Assembly: GCA_030522415.1 (NCBI GenBank)
Contig: CM060121.1
Span: forward strand, 15,099,142-15,163,141
Source of the DNA: Channallabes apus
Lineage: Eukaryota; Chordata; Actinopteri; Siluriformes; Clariidae
Direction: 5' to 3'
Length of the DNA: 64,000 nt
Of this stretch, positions 47,450 through 64,000 are shown piece by piece (position 1 is the stretch's first letter; every line of letters starts with the position of its first letter). The notes below the pieces were generated by a model. That model was not told where the DNA came from. It saw nothing but the letters and a program-made list of their open reading frames with translations, and searched no databases. A program made the translations under genes and the position numbers.

Positions 47450-49187
47450 AACACTGCTTTTAACTTAACGGCAAACTGAGCATCAGTCTTAAAACTGTTC
47501 TTCCGCACAGATACCTCTTTAAGAGTAAAAGTAAACAAGGCGTTTTCACCTTAGGGCCCCGTGATTGTTTCGGACAACACATGGCCTCGAGAATGATACC
47601 GTGTACTCCGACATGGATCAAATCCAATTTGGGGCTGCAACGTCATCACAGCTATCCGTCTTCTCCGAAACCTAATGAAGGTACGTTTAAGACCTGGTCG
47701 GTTCCCTGCATTAGACGGAATTAAAAGAAGAATATGCCCTCGAGAGTGTAATCCGCTGCTTAAGCTAGTACATCGTGTGCTACTTTTAGACTGCATCTTT
47801 CTTAATTGAACGGTCTCATTTGTAATCGTTTTAGATTTATGTTGCTTGCTTTCATTGTGGTCGCAAATCATAATTTGAAGCTGAAATGCACATGCGGTAT
47901 ATCCAAAATTATATAAAATTAACTATTTTTGTAAAAGATTAGATACATCTGTTTGCATTTAACATTAATAAATGAGGCCCACTGCATGTACATGTCCCTT
48001 TCTGGACAATTTCAGAAGCGCAGAAATAATTAACGCTAGCCTGCTGTATTTAGAATTTCATCAGACCTCTGCCTCCGCGCGAAGCCTCACCTCGAAAGTT
48101 ATTTAGCGTTCTCTTGAGCTTAAGTTCTTGTGAATCAAGCGCGCAGACCATGTAAGGCAAAGCGCCTTAGAGCAAACCACTTGTAGCTGTACAGGAACAG
48201 GAAGCTACGACCGAGACGGAGAAGGTGCTGCAGAAAGCAGAGCAGACCGGCTTTCAACAAAGAGACTTCTGGCACTTGCTCACCACTCGTCATCTAGAGA
48301 GGTATCTGTTACAGTGCCTCTGCATTGCAGCATTGAGAAGAAGAAAAAAAAATCTGTTGCAACAGTGTGCATTTGTGTTACGACTTCCTGTTAGCGAGAA
48401 GGAAGCTACCTGGCAAGCAAGATAACCTGCATGGGGCCAATGAGATGGGGATTTTTAAAAAAAAAATTTTTTAATGAGTGAGCGTTGAAACCTGGTACAG
48501 TGTAGGATCTCTGATCTTCAGCAGTAACTTGTAATGCATTAAAGATGAAGGCAGCTGCATATGTCGCAGTACGTGCTCTCTCTCTCTTTTCCTCCTCATC
48601 CAGGCCTCTCAGTTACGGCCTTTCACCGAGAGAGGCCTGCTCTCCTCAAGGCCTCCTCCCTTTTCCTCTCTTTTGTCATAACAGCCCTGATTACATCTTC
48701 CTAACTGGGCTGCCGCCTAGCATTTGTCCACCAGTGTCAAAGTACGCCATTATATCACTAGAAAATGAGAACTACTTTTGGACGATCTTGTTACACGAGG
48801 CTTTTATACGATTTCTCCTCCTCTACCTTCTAAATCCATTTATTTCAGTGAAAAGCGTGTGATCTTCTCAGTGTGACCTGCTTTTGTAGACGGTCTGCCT
48901 GGAAGGTTGATGTTCGTGTGCACTCTTAAATTATTTTCTACTCACCCCATGTGTAAACAGTGGTTATTAATGAGTTACTGTAGACTTCCTGTCTGGTCAG
49001 ACCAGTCTGGTCATTCTCCTCTTTACAAAGATAAGTAACAGAAGTAGGAAGTAGCGGCTCTGTGACTAAGGCTGTGGCTCGTTTGCTCATCAGGAGGTCC
49101 ACAGTTGTGTCCTTTTTCAGTCAAAAGTCTCCAAGTGTACATAAGTCGAACTGACACAAAATAAAAATCTTTTGTTTGTCTCTCCAG
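47450..49187. other. End of arhgdia intron 1
   Basis: No repeat family or gene was recognised with confidence. A GC-richer stretch near 48180-48420 (AGGAAGCTACGACCGAGACG onward) carries an open frame of 66 codons with no family resemblance and could be an unrecognised alternative 5' exon. A polypyrimidine tract (TTTGTTTGTCTCTCCAG) ends at the acceptor 49187. Confidence 0.35.
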
Positions 49188-49196
49188 CTGTAAGTC

Positions 49197-52100
49197 ATGG
49201 CAGAGCACGAACCCACCCCCGAGCAGCTAGCAGCCATCGCTGCCGAAAACGAAGAGAGCGAGGCTGTGAACTACAAGCCCCCGGAACCGAAGAGCCTGAA
49301 GGAGATCCAGGACCTGGACAAGGACGACGAGAGCCTGCGCAAGTACAAAGAGGCTCTGCTCGGCTCAGCCGCTGTGGCCACAGGTGTGTTTTTGTGACTC
49401 GGGATAATTACGCATAACTGAAACTATGAAAATATTTTTCTACAATAAAATACGACCATCAAAATGAAATCGAACACTAAGGCTAAACAATGAGCAGAGA
49501 GGAAACGAAATAAAAACATGGGAATTCATGCTTGTCCATCGTCAGGAAGGTTTGTTTGTGTTGAAGAGAAAATATTTTTGAATCGGTTTCTCTTGCTTGG
49601 CTTAAGCTTAAAAATAAATAAGTAAACAGTGATGTACCTCTATTCAAGATAAAATAATTTAGTTATATAATTTAGTTATTATTTTATAGTTTATTTCAGG
49701 CAAAGTTGTATGGTTTAGTGTGTTTGAGACATAAATATTAAAGTACAATGAACACTTAAGTATACATCATCTCAAAATGAGGTTTGTAGATAGTGTCCTC
49801 TTTTTCTTTTTTTTTCTTTCTTTTTTTTCTTCAGTTCAATGTTTATGTAAAAAATAACTCCACTTGTAAGTTGTCGTTGTGATAGGAATTTACAGCCCAA
49901 GTTTTTGTCATCAAAAAGAAAGTGTGTTGCCGTGCTCATTACACGGCCTGATCATGTCACACCTTTACTTCAGAAAGTGTTCTGCTCATTGAAGTGTCTG
50001 CCTTCGGAGACGGCTGGTCTTGTGACGAACGGGCAGAAACGAGGTCACATCCCAAGAGGCTGAGCTTTCTGTTATCAGTGTACTAATCGAGCGCCCGAAT
50101 AAGCTCCAGACTGCTTCAACTCCTTTTTCAACTTTAATTTATTATTTTATTTTTTGCCTGGTGGCATTTAATCGTTTTTTTTCTCCAATTCTAAATCCAG
50201 CATGAGCCATCTGAAAATGTCTTTTTATGGAATATGTCTTTTTATCCTGGTCATGATTTTAAACAGAACTATTTTTTTTGTTTTTGTTTTTGTCCCCTTC
50301 TCAGATCCCAACGCTCCCAACGTCCAAGTGACGCGTCTAACTTTAGTGTGCGAGGCGGCCCCTGCTCCTCTGACCCTTGACCTGCAAGGTGAGTGACGGC
50401 AAGCAGACAGCCATCTTAAAGTGGATGGACAACATTCGTATTGTTTTTAAAGGGTGCTCACTTTAGAGCTCCTGCTGTGTACATAGTGAGCAGATTTCCT
50501 TCTGATTAAGCAATATGGAGAATAGATGATGGTTACTGATTACTAGGGTACTTTAAACATATTGCATTTTTATACAAATACTCATTCTGTATAACTTTAT
50601 ACGGATTCTTATATTGTATAAAATCGCCAACTCGTCAGCTTTTCTGAAACCCAATAAAAAATGTAAAAATAAATAAATGGTTTTGATAACAGACCAGTAT
50701 TGCCAACTTATTGACTTTACTCTTAGATTTAACAACTTTTCAACCCCTTGAGTGACTTAAAGAAGAAAGAGAAACATGTTGAGCTGCCTGCAGAAACATT
50801 GAATTTTAGATTTATTGAATGTAATAATGCCCCGTTACGGATTGGCACCTCATCCAGGGTTGTACCCCGTCTCGTGCCTTAAGTCTCCTGGGATTGGCTC
50901 CAGGCTTCTCACGACCCTATATACAGGATAAAGTGGTATAGACGATGATACAAATAAGATAAAAGATCAGCAACTGGTTGCATGCCATTATTGCACCCGT
51001 CTCCGTCCCTGGCTTCAGTCACATATAGGCAGAAATGACCCGATGTTTGTTCCCGCTTCCAAGCCACCTTCTGCCTGTCGCTAGACACTATGCAAATTCT
51101 GCGTGATGACGTAATCATTATGCAAACTAACACATGATGATGTCATTTAGTGGCAACTTTTTCGCTACTTTCCATTCAACAGACTGAAATCATATGAATG
51201 GGAGTTAATGAAACCTCATGATCCAACTAATATAGCAGCATTTCCCAAAAATCTATTCATATGCTAAGTTGAAAAAGCTTTTCCCTTATAATAATCCATC
51301 ATTGAAGAGGTAGTCGAAATTAAGTTTTAAAAAGGCTATATTTATTCACTTTTTTTTCCTTCAATGCAATGACCAAAACTGAATGTTAAAAAGACTTTTG
51401 CCTAAATATTTGATATTTCTGTTTAATAGTCGCAGTATAACTTTGGCAAAATAAATTCCTTTACAATCCTAATTTAAATTCAGTTCTGTCCATCAAACCC
51501 TGGTTTTGAATAGGAATCATGTTTTGCTTTTTTTCCAAGTGATTAAAAAGCTCCATATATTTAAGAAACGCATATGCAGCACTAAGCCACGGTTTCTAAA
51601 AGCTTTCATGTCAGTCAAAATTTATATGAGACTAAATACTTGCAGACCTTACAAATTTTATGTACTACAGCCCTTTAAATAAAAAACTGCAGATGAACCT
51701 GTCGATAATCTGGAATGACAGACAGTTGGATCTTTAAGACACAAATCGTTAAACCAGTGATTGCTTTAAAAAAAAGGCTTTATAGCAGGATCGTTGCAAA
51801 AATGAACAAATATAGAATACAATATTTTGGAGAGAGGGTGAGCAAGCAATCACTATTCTCCCCATACACCAATACCCCCTTTCACACCCCCTTTCACAAC
51901 CCCAACTAAAAGTGCCTTGAAAATAATTCAGTGATTTGGGATTAAGGCAGAGGAGAAAGAAGGAAAGATTGGAAAAAGGCCATCTGCTGGATAAAGTCAC
52001 ACACTGCAGTCTCATCTCATTAAAATTCTTGCTTTTATTTATTTATTTTTGTTTATTTATTTATTTATTTATTTATTTTTAATCAATGAATCATTTTTTT

Positions 52101-54227
52101 GTGTATTCTCTCTGAGGCTAGTAGTAGTCCAGGCTGTCCTTCCCAAGTATTATAGAGAGGAGAAAAAAATAATTGCTCTCTTTTTCTTGAGTTTAGTTAT
52201 TTCTCTGGTCCTGAGTCATTTTTGTGCTCAGTGACCTCTGTAAGTATCTCATGACTATAAACAGCTGTCTGAATGACTGATTAAGGACATCTTTATATAA
52301 CCCTTGGTATGTGTACTTACTGTTTTTCTTTTTTTTTTTGGTTGTTTTTTTGGTCCGGCCTTGTGTTCTCTCAGGAGATCTGGAGAGCTTCAAAAAGCAG
52401 TCGTTTATACTTAAAGAAGGTGTGGAGTACAGGATAAAGATCAGCTTCAAGGTGAGCCAGTCGTTTATTTACCTCTGTTTATTTTTATCCATTTGCCCAA
52501 ATTTTTACTTTACCTTTGGTTCAAAGTATGAGTTTATGGATCTTTTTAATATCTTATAGCAGTCATATAGTCTACTTGGAATAGCTTGTATTAGTTAGAA
52601 GCAATGTTGGCATTTCCTGCCAGATTTTCTCCTGGATGCTAGCAGGAAGGCTTTGGAATATTGACTGTCCTGATTATTGGAATAATTGCCGAAGTGTGGC
52701 ATGAATTCAGTAATAAGTAGTTATTAGTGTAAGTTACTGGAACTAGTGGAATAACATCCCATATGCCTTTTTTTTTTCTATAACCGAGTCCTTCTTTAAA
52801 TATGATCTAAACAGCCAGTGGCCATTCTAACGCTTCCACAGCCAGGAATTTTATAACTGCGCTCATTTGTACGCGTCTTTAATGCGTTTGCCGAGGAATG
52901 GGATCCTGAACAGGACCGTTTTGTTTTGGTATATTTACCTCATGTCTGACATTTCCATGCCACTTCCAACGTTGAGTTATGTCGTTAAGGAAGACCAGCC
53001 TCATGGGCTCGGCAAAGCTAAACCCTGCTTTATACGACACTGATGCAGTTTTCTGTTGAACTCGTTCCAGGTAAACAAGGAGATTGTCTCAGGACTGAAG
53101 TATGTCCAGCAGACCTTTAGGAAAGGGGTAAAGAGTAAGTATGATGAAAGTATCACATTGAGTTGCCAGTTTAATAGGTAACCATACATTACAGATTAGT
53201 TTTGCAGGTACATGACCGTCTTCTCAGTGAATATAAAAACTGTTCTCTTTATTTACTGAAGCATTTAAAAAGCTCCATACATACAGGGGTCATTTCTCTC
53301 ATTAATCAATTTAGATACCCAATCAAATTCTTAACCCCATGTGCTGTTCATGTCTATTGTGTCTGGTGATGGTTCCTCAACCTAAATCATAGTACAGCAG
53401 TCTCTGTTATGTCTTGAACTACACTAAAACCTACCTGGCTGTGTAATCTGCTTCTATTAAAAACGTTACATTCCTAACTCTGATGCTAGTAGCATGCACA
53501 TAACTTCATGTGTGTCAAAGTTACCAGAAGAACTCATTCTCCAGCAAGCTCAGTAAAACCTAACACCTGTTTTCTTATAAAACTGCACAAATCTGTGTCT
53601 AAAACTCCTGATTTTAAGCAATGAGTTTTCACTACAAATATTGACTATTTTATGACTCTGTATTGCTCTTTATAGAAGTTTCTTTTATGCAGAAATGTTT
53701 TCAGAAGCATCTTTTGCTTATGCCATATTTTTGTATGTGCCCAAGACTTTTGCAATATAAATTTACAATATATTTTGTATTTAATTTTCCTAATTTCTCT
53801 ATTTATTGGTATTGGTGAGTTGTTTGTACACATTGCTTTAGTGCCTAAATCTTATTGGTCAGTGGTGGTCCATTTTCACAGAATAATTAGTCAGTTACCG
53901 CATTCCTGCTAATCACATGCTTACACTTGGTATACCTAATAAACTGGCACAGTGTAGATTCAAGATTAATAAAGTTCGTAGCTTGCTTTTACAAGCACCA
54001 ATAGAATTTCTTCTCTCTGTTACACAGTTGACAAATCTGACTACATGGTGGGCAGTTACGGACCTCGTCCAAACGAGTACGAGTTCCTCACCCCCCTGGA
54101 GGAGGCGCCAAAGGGCATGATCGCCCGCGGCACCTACAACATTAAATCCAAGTTCACTGACGACGACAAGCACGATCACCTGTGCTGGGAGTGGAACCTC
54201 AACATCAAGAAGGAGTGGAAAGAATAA
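49197..54227 (+). CDS. arhgdia: Rho GDP-dissociation inhibitor 1 (RhoGDI alpha)
   Basis: Five coding exons, 49197-49383, 50305-50388, 52375-52451, 53071-53134 and 54028-54227, join in frame to 203 residues (mammalian ARHGDIA 204). [19 protein letters not shown] starts the flexible regulatory arm, and [20 protein letters not shown] is the helical part that caps the switch regions of Rho proteins. From about residue 67 the immunoglobulin-like sandwich follows, with [51 protein letters not shown] and the C-terminus [20 protein letters not shown]. That fold holds the geranylgeranyl tail. The protein extracts RhoA, Rac1 and Cdc42 from membranes and keeps them GDP-bound in cytosol. The start lies nine bases after the acceptor. 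All junctions are GT-AG; no damage is seen. Confidence 0.97.
50820..50940 (+). repeat. Fragment of the SINE-like fish repeat
   Basis: CCCCGTTACGGATTGGCACC, TCCAGGGTTGTACCCCGTCT, TCTCCTGGGATTGGCTCCAG and CACGACCCTATATACAGGAT follow the order of the repeat at 20577-20897 read from its other strand. It lies within arhgdia intron 2. Confidence 0.65.
51000..52310. other. arhgdia: arhgdia intron between coding exons 2 and 3
   Basis: AT-rich intronic sequence. Around 51100-51150 there are two TGATGACGT/TGATGTC-like stretches separated by ATTATGCAAACTAAC, possibly part of an unrecognised repeat. A (TTTA)n run lies at 52050-52078. Otherwise nothing was recognised. Confidence 0.4.
53737..53755 (-). 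mobile_element. Solo mariner-type terminal repeat
   Basis: On the minus strand it reads TTGCAAAAGTCTTGGGCAC, the same end sequence as the relic that starts at 63608. No partner or transposase is visible. Confidence 0.5.
53885..53955 (+). mobile_element. Tc1-type right-end fragment
   Basis: GGTATACCTAATAAACTGGC preceded by ATTCCTGCTAATCACATGC resembles the ends of the family seen at 20105-20530 and 60174-61495. It is only about 70 bp long and sits in the last arhgdia intron. Confidence 0.45.
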
Positions 54228-56073
54228 GCTGCTCCTTCACCTTAGCTGCTTTTCCTCTCCATCGTTTTTTTCCCATTCTTCCTCCTTCTCTTTCCTCCCC
54301 ATATTCTCCTTCATTAAATACCTTCATCATGGAATAACTGGTTAATCAACAAACAAACAAACAGTTTCTCACTCCGTCCATCTTCCTACCATTTGTCATT
54401 CTTTGCGATCGCTCTTCCTGTCACTTCCTTCCAGTGAATGAGTATTGAGGATTTTCATGAAAAATGTATATGTGAAAACAAACAAATGTGCACAATCCAA
54501 ATTTTGTTTTTTCTTTTTTTGTTTTGTTTGTATATAAAAGTAAAAAAAAAAAATGAGAGGGAATTTTTTTTTCAAAAACCTGAATGCTTTTGACATGGCT
54601 GGTGTTGGTAATCTTCATGTTCCCCCTGCTTATCTGTCCGTGTCCTTTACACTATCCATGTGTTCTCTGCGTGCAGATTTCCTTACATTCCTTTTCTCTC
54701 TCTTTTTTTTTTTTTTTATTGCCATAATCTGCCTTCAAAACAGTAATGGGAAACTGTGCCACTTAACGGTTTTCCAGAGCTGGCAGAGCTAACGGCTTTC
54801 ATGTCGGAAAGTGGCATGTGTACTTTTTTTGAGATAATCCGTGTGCAGTGGTTGGCGTGGCTGGTTGTATTTGTTCCTAGCAGGGACACGTTTGCATCTG
54901 GGTAATGTAGTGTTTCATATATGTAGCTGTCTATATTGCAAATGTTATACCTCCTACCCACTGGAGGAGCTCCACTGATCAGCCTTCCTGCTAGTGGCCT
55001 GTTTTTTTTTGTTTTTGAACATGTGGCCTTAAGTAATTATTCCTGTAGCATGAAGTTGAACTTGTTGCTTTTTGAGGTGTAACAGTTTTAAATCTTATCA
55101 AATCACCCCCCCCCCCCCCTCCATGCCTGGAGCCAAATCTGATCGCTTTGCTCACTGCTGTTTCCAGTCGGGAAGGATCGTTTCATCTGGTGCCTCATCC
55201 AATTGGTTCAATTCAGGATAAACCACAATGTGACGGCTAGTAGAAGTAGAACTATACTGAAGGAGGGGGGGAGAAAACCTCAGTTTCGGCCCCCTGTATG
55301 TTCTCTCGCTTTATTCAGTTGTAGTTGCTGTCCGAGTCAAACTCTCTCTCCCTGATGTGTCCATTTCTAAAAGAAAAAAAAAAGGCGTTTCACAAGTGCT
55401 CACTCTTGTGAAAGGTGCCGGTTTACGTTTGTCGTTGACGCGAGTTGCATTTGCATTCAGTGCTAAAGAGCTTTCTTGAAGCAGAAAGGGCTGTTTTTTG
55501 CTTGCAGACCTCAACTATGAAATGCTTCACCTACAAATTCCAACAACACTGGTTGTGCCTCCAGTATTCCATCACAAGCTGCTTTATATACAGTAGATAT
55601 GTATAAAAAAAAAAAAAAAAGACCTCTGAAACGAAACCATAACTCTAACTGAGGTGTTGTGTAGGTGAGATGGACAACGTTCTGTAGGAAGAGGGGAAGG
55701 GTGCTCGTCCAATCTTGATGCTGTGTAGCCATCTTTTCTCTTCAGTCCTCCAGCGTAGCCTTTTATTTTATTTTTTTTCACTTTATAAGATTTACTCTGA
55801 CTAGCGAATGCGTCCGGTATCGTTCACATTTTCCTCAACACTGTTGCCTGTAATGTTGCGTGGAGATTTTTAGCACTTGTTTCTTCCTTTAATTCCATCT
55901 CTGCGTATTTCTGTCATTCGATCACTGTGGAAGGAGATTACTGTTCATCTGTGTCAACATTAAAAAGTGTTCAAAATGAAATTGCTTTCTTGATTTCTTT
56001 TTTATTCCCCTTTCTTATTTTGGTTGAAGTCATCCTGTTTATCCACTCATTCATCCATTCTCAAAATAATAAA
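54228..56073 (+). other. arhgdia: arhgdia 3' UTR, candidate poly(A) site near its end
   Basis: A long untranslated tail of up to 1.8 kb is typical of arhgdia mRNAs. AATAAA occurs at 56068-56073, while ATTAAA-type signals occur near 54315 and 55961, so several ends are possible. The T-rich and A-rich tracts (54541-54553, 55605-55620) could be internal priming sites. There is no coding region. Confidence 0.5.
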
Positions 56074-56177
56074 TCTGTAAACCAATGTATAAGCAATGCG
56101 TCTTTAATGTTGGAAAGAGATGATTACAGAATAGAAGTTGTTACATACAGTTAAGGAAGAATAAGCATTGGCATTTC

Positions 56178-56183
56178 TTTATT
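56178..56183 (-). terminator. cdr2l: cdr2l polyadenylation signal (minus strand)
   Basis: TTTATT on the plus strand reads AATAAA on the minus strand. A second overlapping copy follows at 56182-56187. It lies about 360 bases after the cdr2l stop codon. Confidence 0.5.
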
Positions 56184-56542
56184 TATTTTTAATATACATA
56201 CTGGTACCTTGCTATTGAATTAGGGTCCAGGAAAACCAATAGTAAGAAACAACCTTCCTTAAAACACAAACAACCAAGGAAAGAACCATCAGACATCAGT
56301 GATCTGCTTTGTCGATGCTGGTCCTCATGTGAGACGCACCAGCATGGTGAGTAAGACAATATTCTACTCTACCCATTAGCTCTGCACTATCATGAAGCCT
56401 TTTCAGATGTCAGCTTACTGAATCTGGCTGATTAAACAATTAAGACTGGTGTTAAATATATATAGACTGGTCTTAATTGAGGTAGAACAATAGAGCCTAC
56501 CATGCATTCCTCTGAGGAGAGAAAAAACAAAACAACCTCGAG

Positions 56543-63168
<6,626 letters not shown>

Positions 63169-63279
63169 TCAAAGCGCGTTTAAGTGATCTTGCTAATGAT
63201 AAGTAGGCTCTACTATCCAGAAACACTGTTGATCATAGTAGCTTTTTTCTATTTGCTTGTCTCAATGGATGGGTGCCAA

Positions 63280-63284
63280 TCCAT

Positions 63285-63316
<32 letters not shown>
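63280..63316. repeat. (CA)n microsatellite with attached repeat fragment
   Basis: CACA repeats follow GGGTGCCAATCCATCTCA, the boundary typical of the SINE-like repeat at 20577-20897, so the run probably grew inside a fragment of it. Another short (CA)n lies at 62949-62966. Confidence 0.85.
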
Positions 63317-63320
<4 letters not shown>

Positions 63321-63607
63321 AACACTTATGCATTCACACACTACCGGCGATTTTGCGAAAGGTATTAGCATCTATCACAAGCAATGCAAAATGTGATGTT
63401 TTAATCAATGAAATTAGAAGAAGTGTGAGGTGTGGTTTGTTAAACAGCAAATTAAGTCACATATATATAACGTTCATTAAATCCAAGAACAAACGTCTGT
63501 ATGGTTTTGCTATTAGTTTATCAGAAAGATCAAAGAATACCAAATGTACCAGTTCATTCGTAGTCCTTTGAAAATATAGGGCTATTAAATAAAATTCAGA
63601 TTAAAAG

Positions 63608-64000
63608 TACAGTGCAAAAGTCTTGGGCCACCGGTCATTACTTTATATTTTTTCCTTTCAAGTCAAATCTGGACTTTTGATTGGGAGATTTGAGAGCAAA
63701 AACTCCCTTTATTTCTGTATAATAAGTCTTCGGCTACACTAATGCACTTATCCCAGCGCTTCACTAGTGCTTGGATACTGTCACGTTTTCTCAGTGCAGT
63801 ACACCAGAGACATGACTGAACTGCCTGCTTCAAGTCTCACACACTGGCCTCCCAGGAACTCCTTTAATAGCACAAACATGTGGAAATGGCTTGGAGAGAA
63901 GTCTTGTTGGGAGGATGTGGCGATAACTCCCAGCCGAGTTCCTGTCTTACACAGCTGAGTATACATATACCAGCACTGGTCACTACTATTGGCACCCCCG
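63608..64000 (-). mobile_element. Mariner-like relic, runs off the right edge
   Basis: The outer end TACAGTGCAAAAGTCTTGGG is a known fish Tc/mariner-type terminal repeat. Inside, the sequence TGGCCTCCCAGGAACTCCTT and GACATGACTGAACTGC resembles the complement of a mariner-type transposase gene. No intact frame is visible. The partner end would be beyond 64000. Confidence 0.5.

Noticed and set aside
48225..48425. 66-codon frame in a GC-richer block as an arhgdia upstream coding exon
   Set aside because: No fitting splice pair joins it in frame to 49188, and the known RhoGDI start at 49197 is complete.

Overview
This is a vertebrate genomic window, almost certainly from a ray-finned fish. The genes have short exons with GT-AG introns. 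Repeats include Tc1-like and hAT DNA transposons, tRNA-derived SINEs ending in the fish-type tail CTCTGGATAAGGG, an L1/Tx1-like LINE and long microsatellites. The exact species cannot be read from the sequence. Four protein-coding genes are supported. From left to right they are mcrip1 (+, coding 9951-12240), alyref (+, 24025-26665), arhgdia (+, 49197-54227) and cdr2l (-, exons 2-5 of about 5, 56543-63116; its first exon lies beyond the right edge). No bacterial-type operons, CRISPR arrays or structural RNA genes were seen.

Layout. Positions 1-5800 hold no recognisable gene, only transposon relics and microsatellites. Positions 5800-12820 are mcrip1: an NRF1-motif promoter, a non-coding first exon, a 3.9 kb intron with a SINE, and four coding exons. 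Positions 12900-23800 are intergenic and repeat-rich: a complete 5.6 kb L1-like LINE with a perfect 16 bp target duplication, then Tc1 elements. Positions 23800-26950 are compact alyref. Positions 28000-49187 look like the arhgdia promoter plus a first intron of about 21 kb, which carries at least five hAT-type insertions (several with readable 8 bp duplications), one three-level nest, SINEs and a Tc/mariner-type element containing a perfect 42-nt palindrome. The coding part of arhgdia follows. It ends tail-to-tail with cdr2l, whose introns hold further Tc1, mariner and MITE relics.

The genes are not a functional pathway. ALYREF is an mRNA export adaptor, RhoGDI1 chaperones Rho GTPases, MCRIP1 is an ERK-regulated CtBP partner and CDR2L is a cytoplasmic coiled-coil protein. 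From general knowledge, MCRIP1, ARHGDIA and ALYREF are close neighbours on human 17q25.3, while CDR2L is several Mb away on the same arm, so this block is conserved synteny with rearrangement. I found no convincing undescribed biological system. The most interesting material is the nested transposons, the hAT cluster in arhgdia intron 1, the palindrome, and the shared NRF1 motifs at two promoters.
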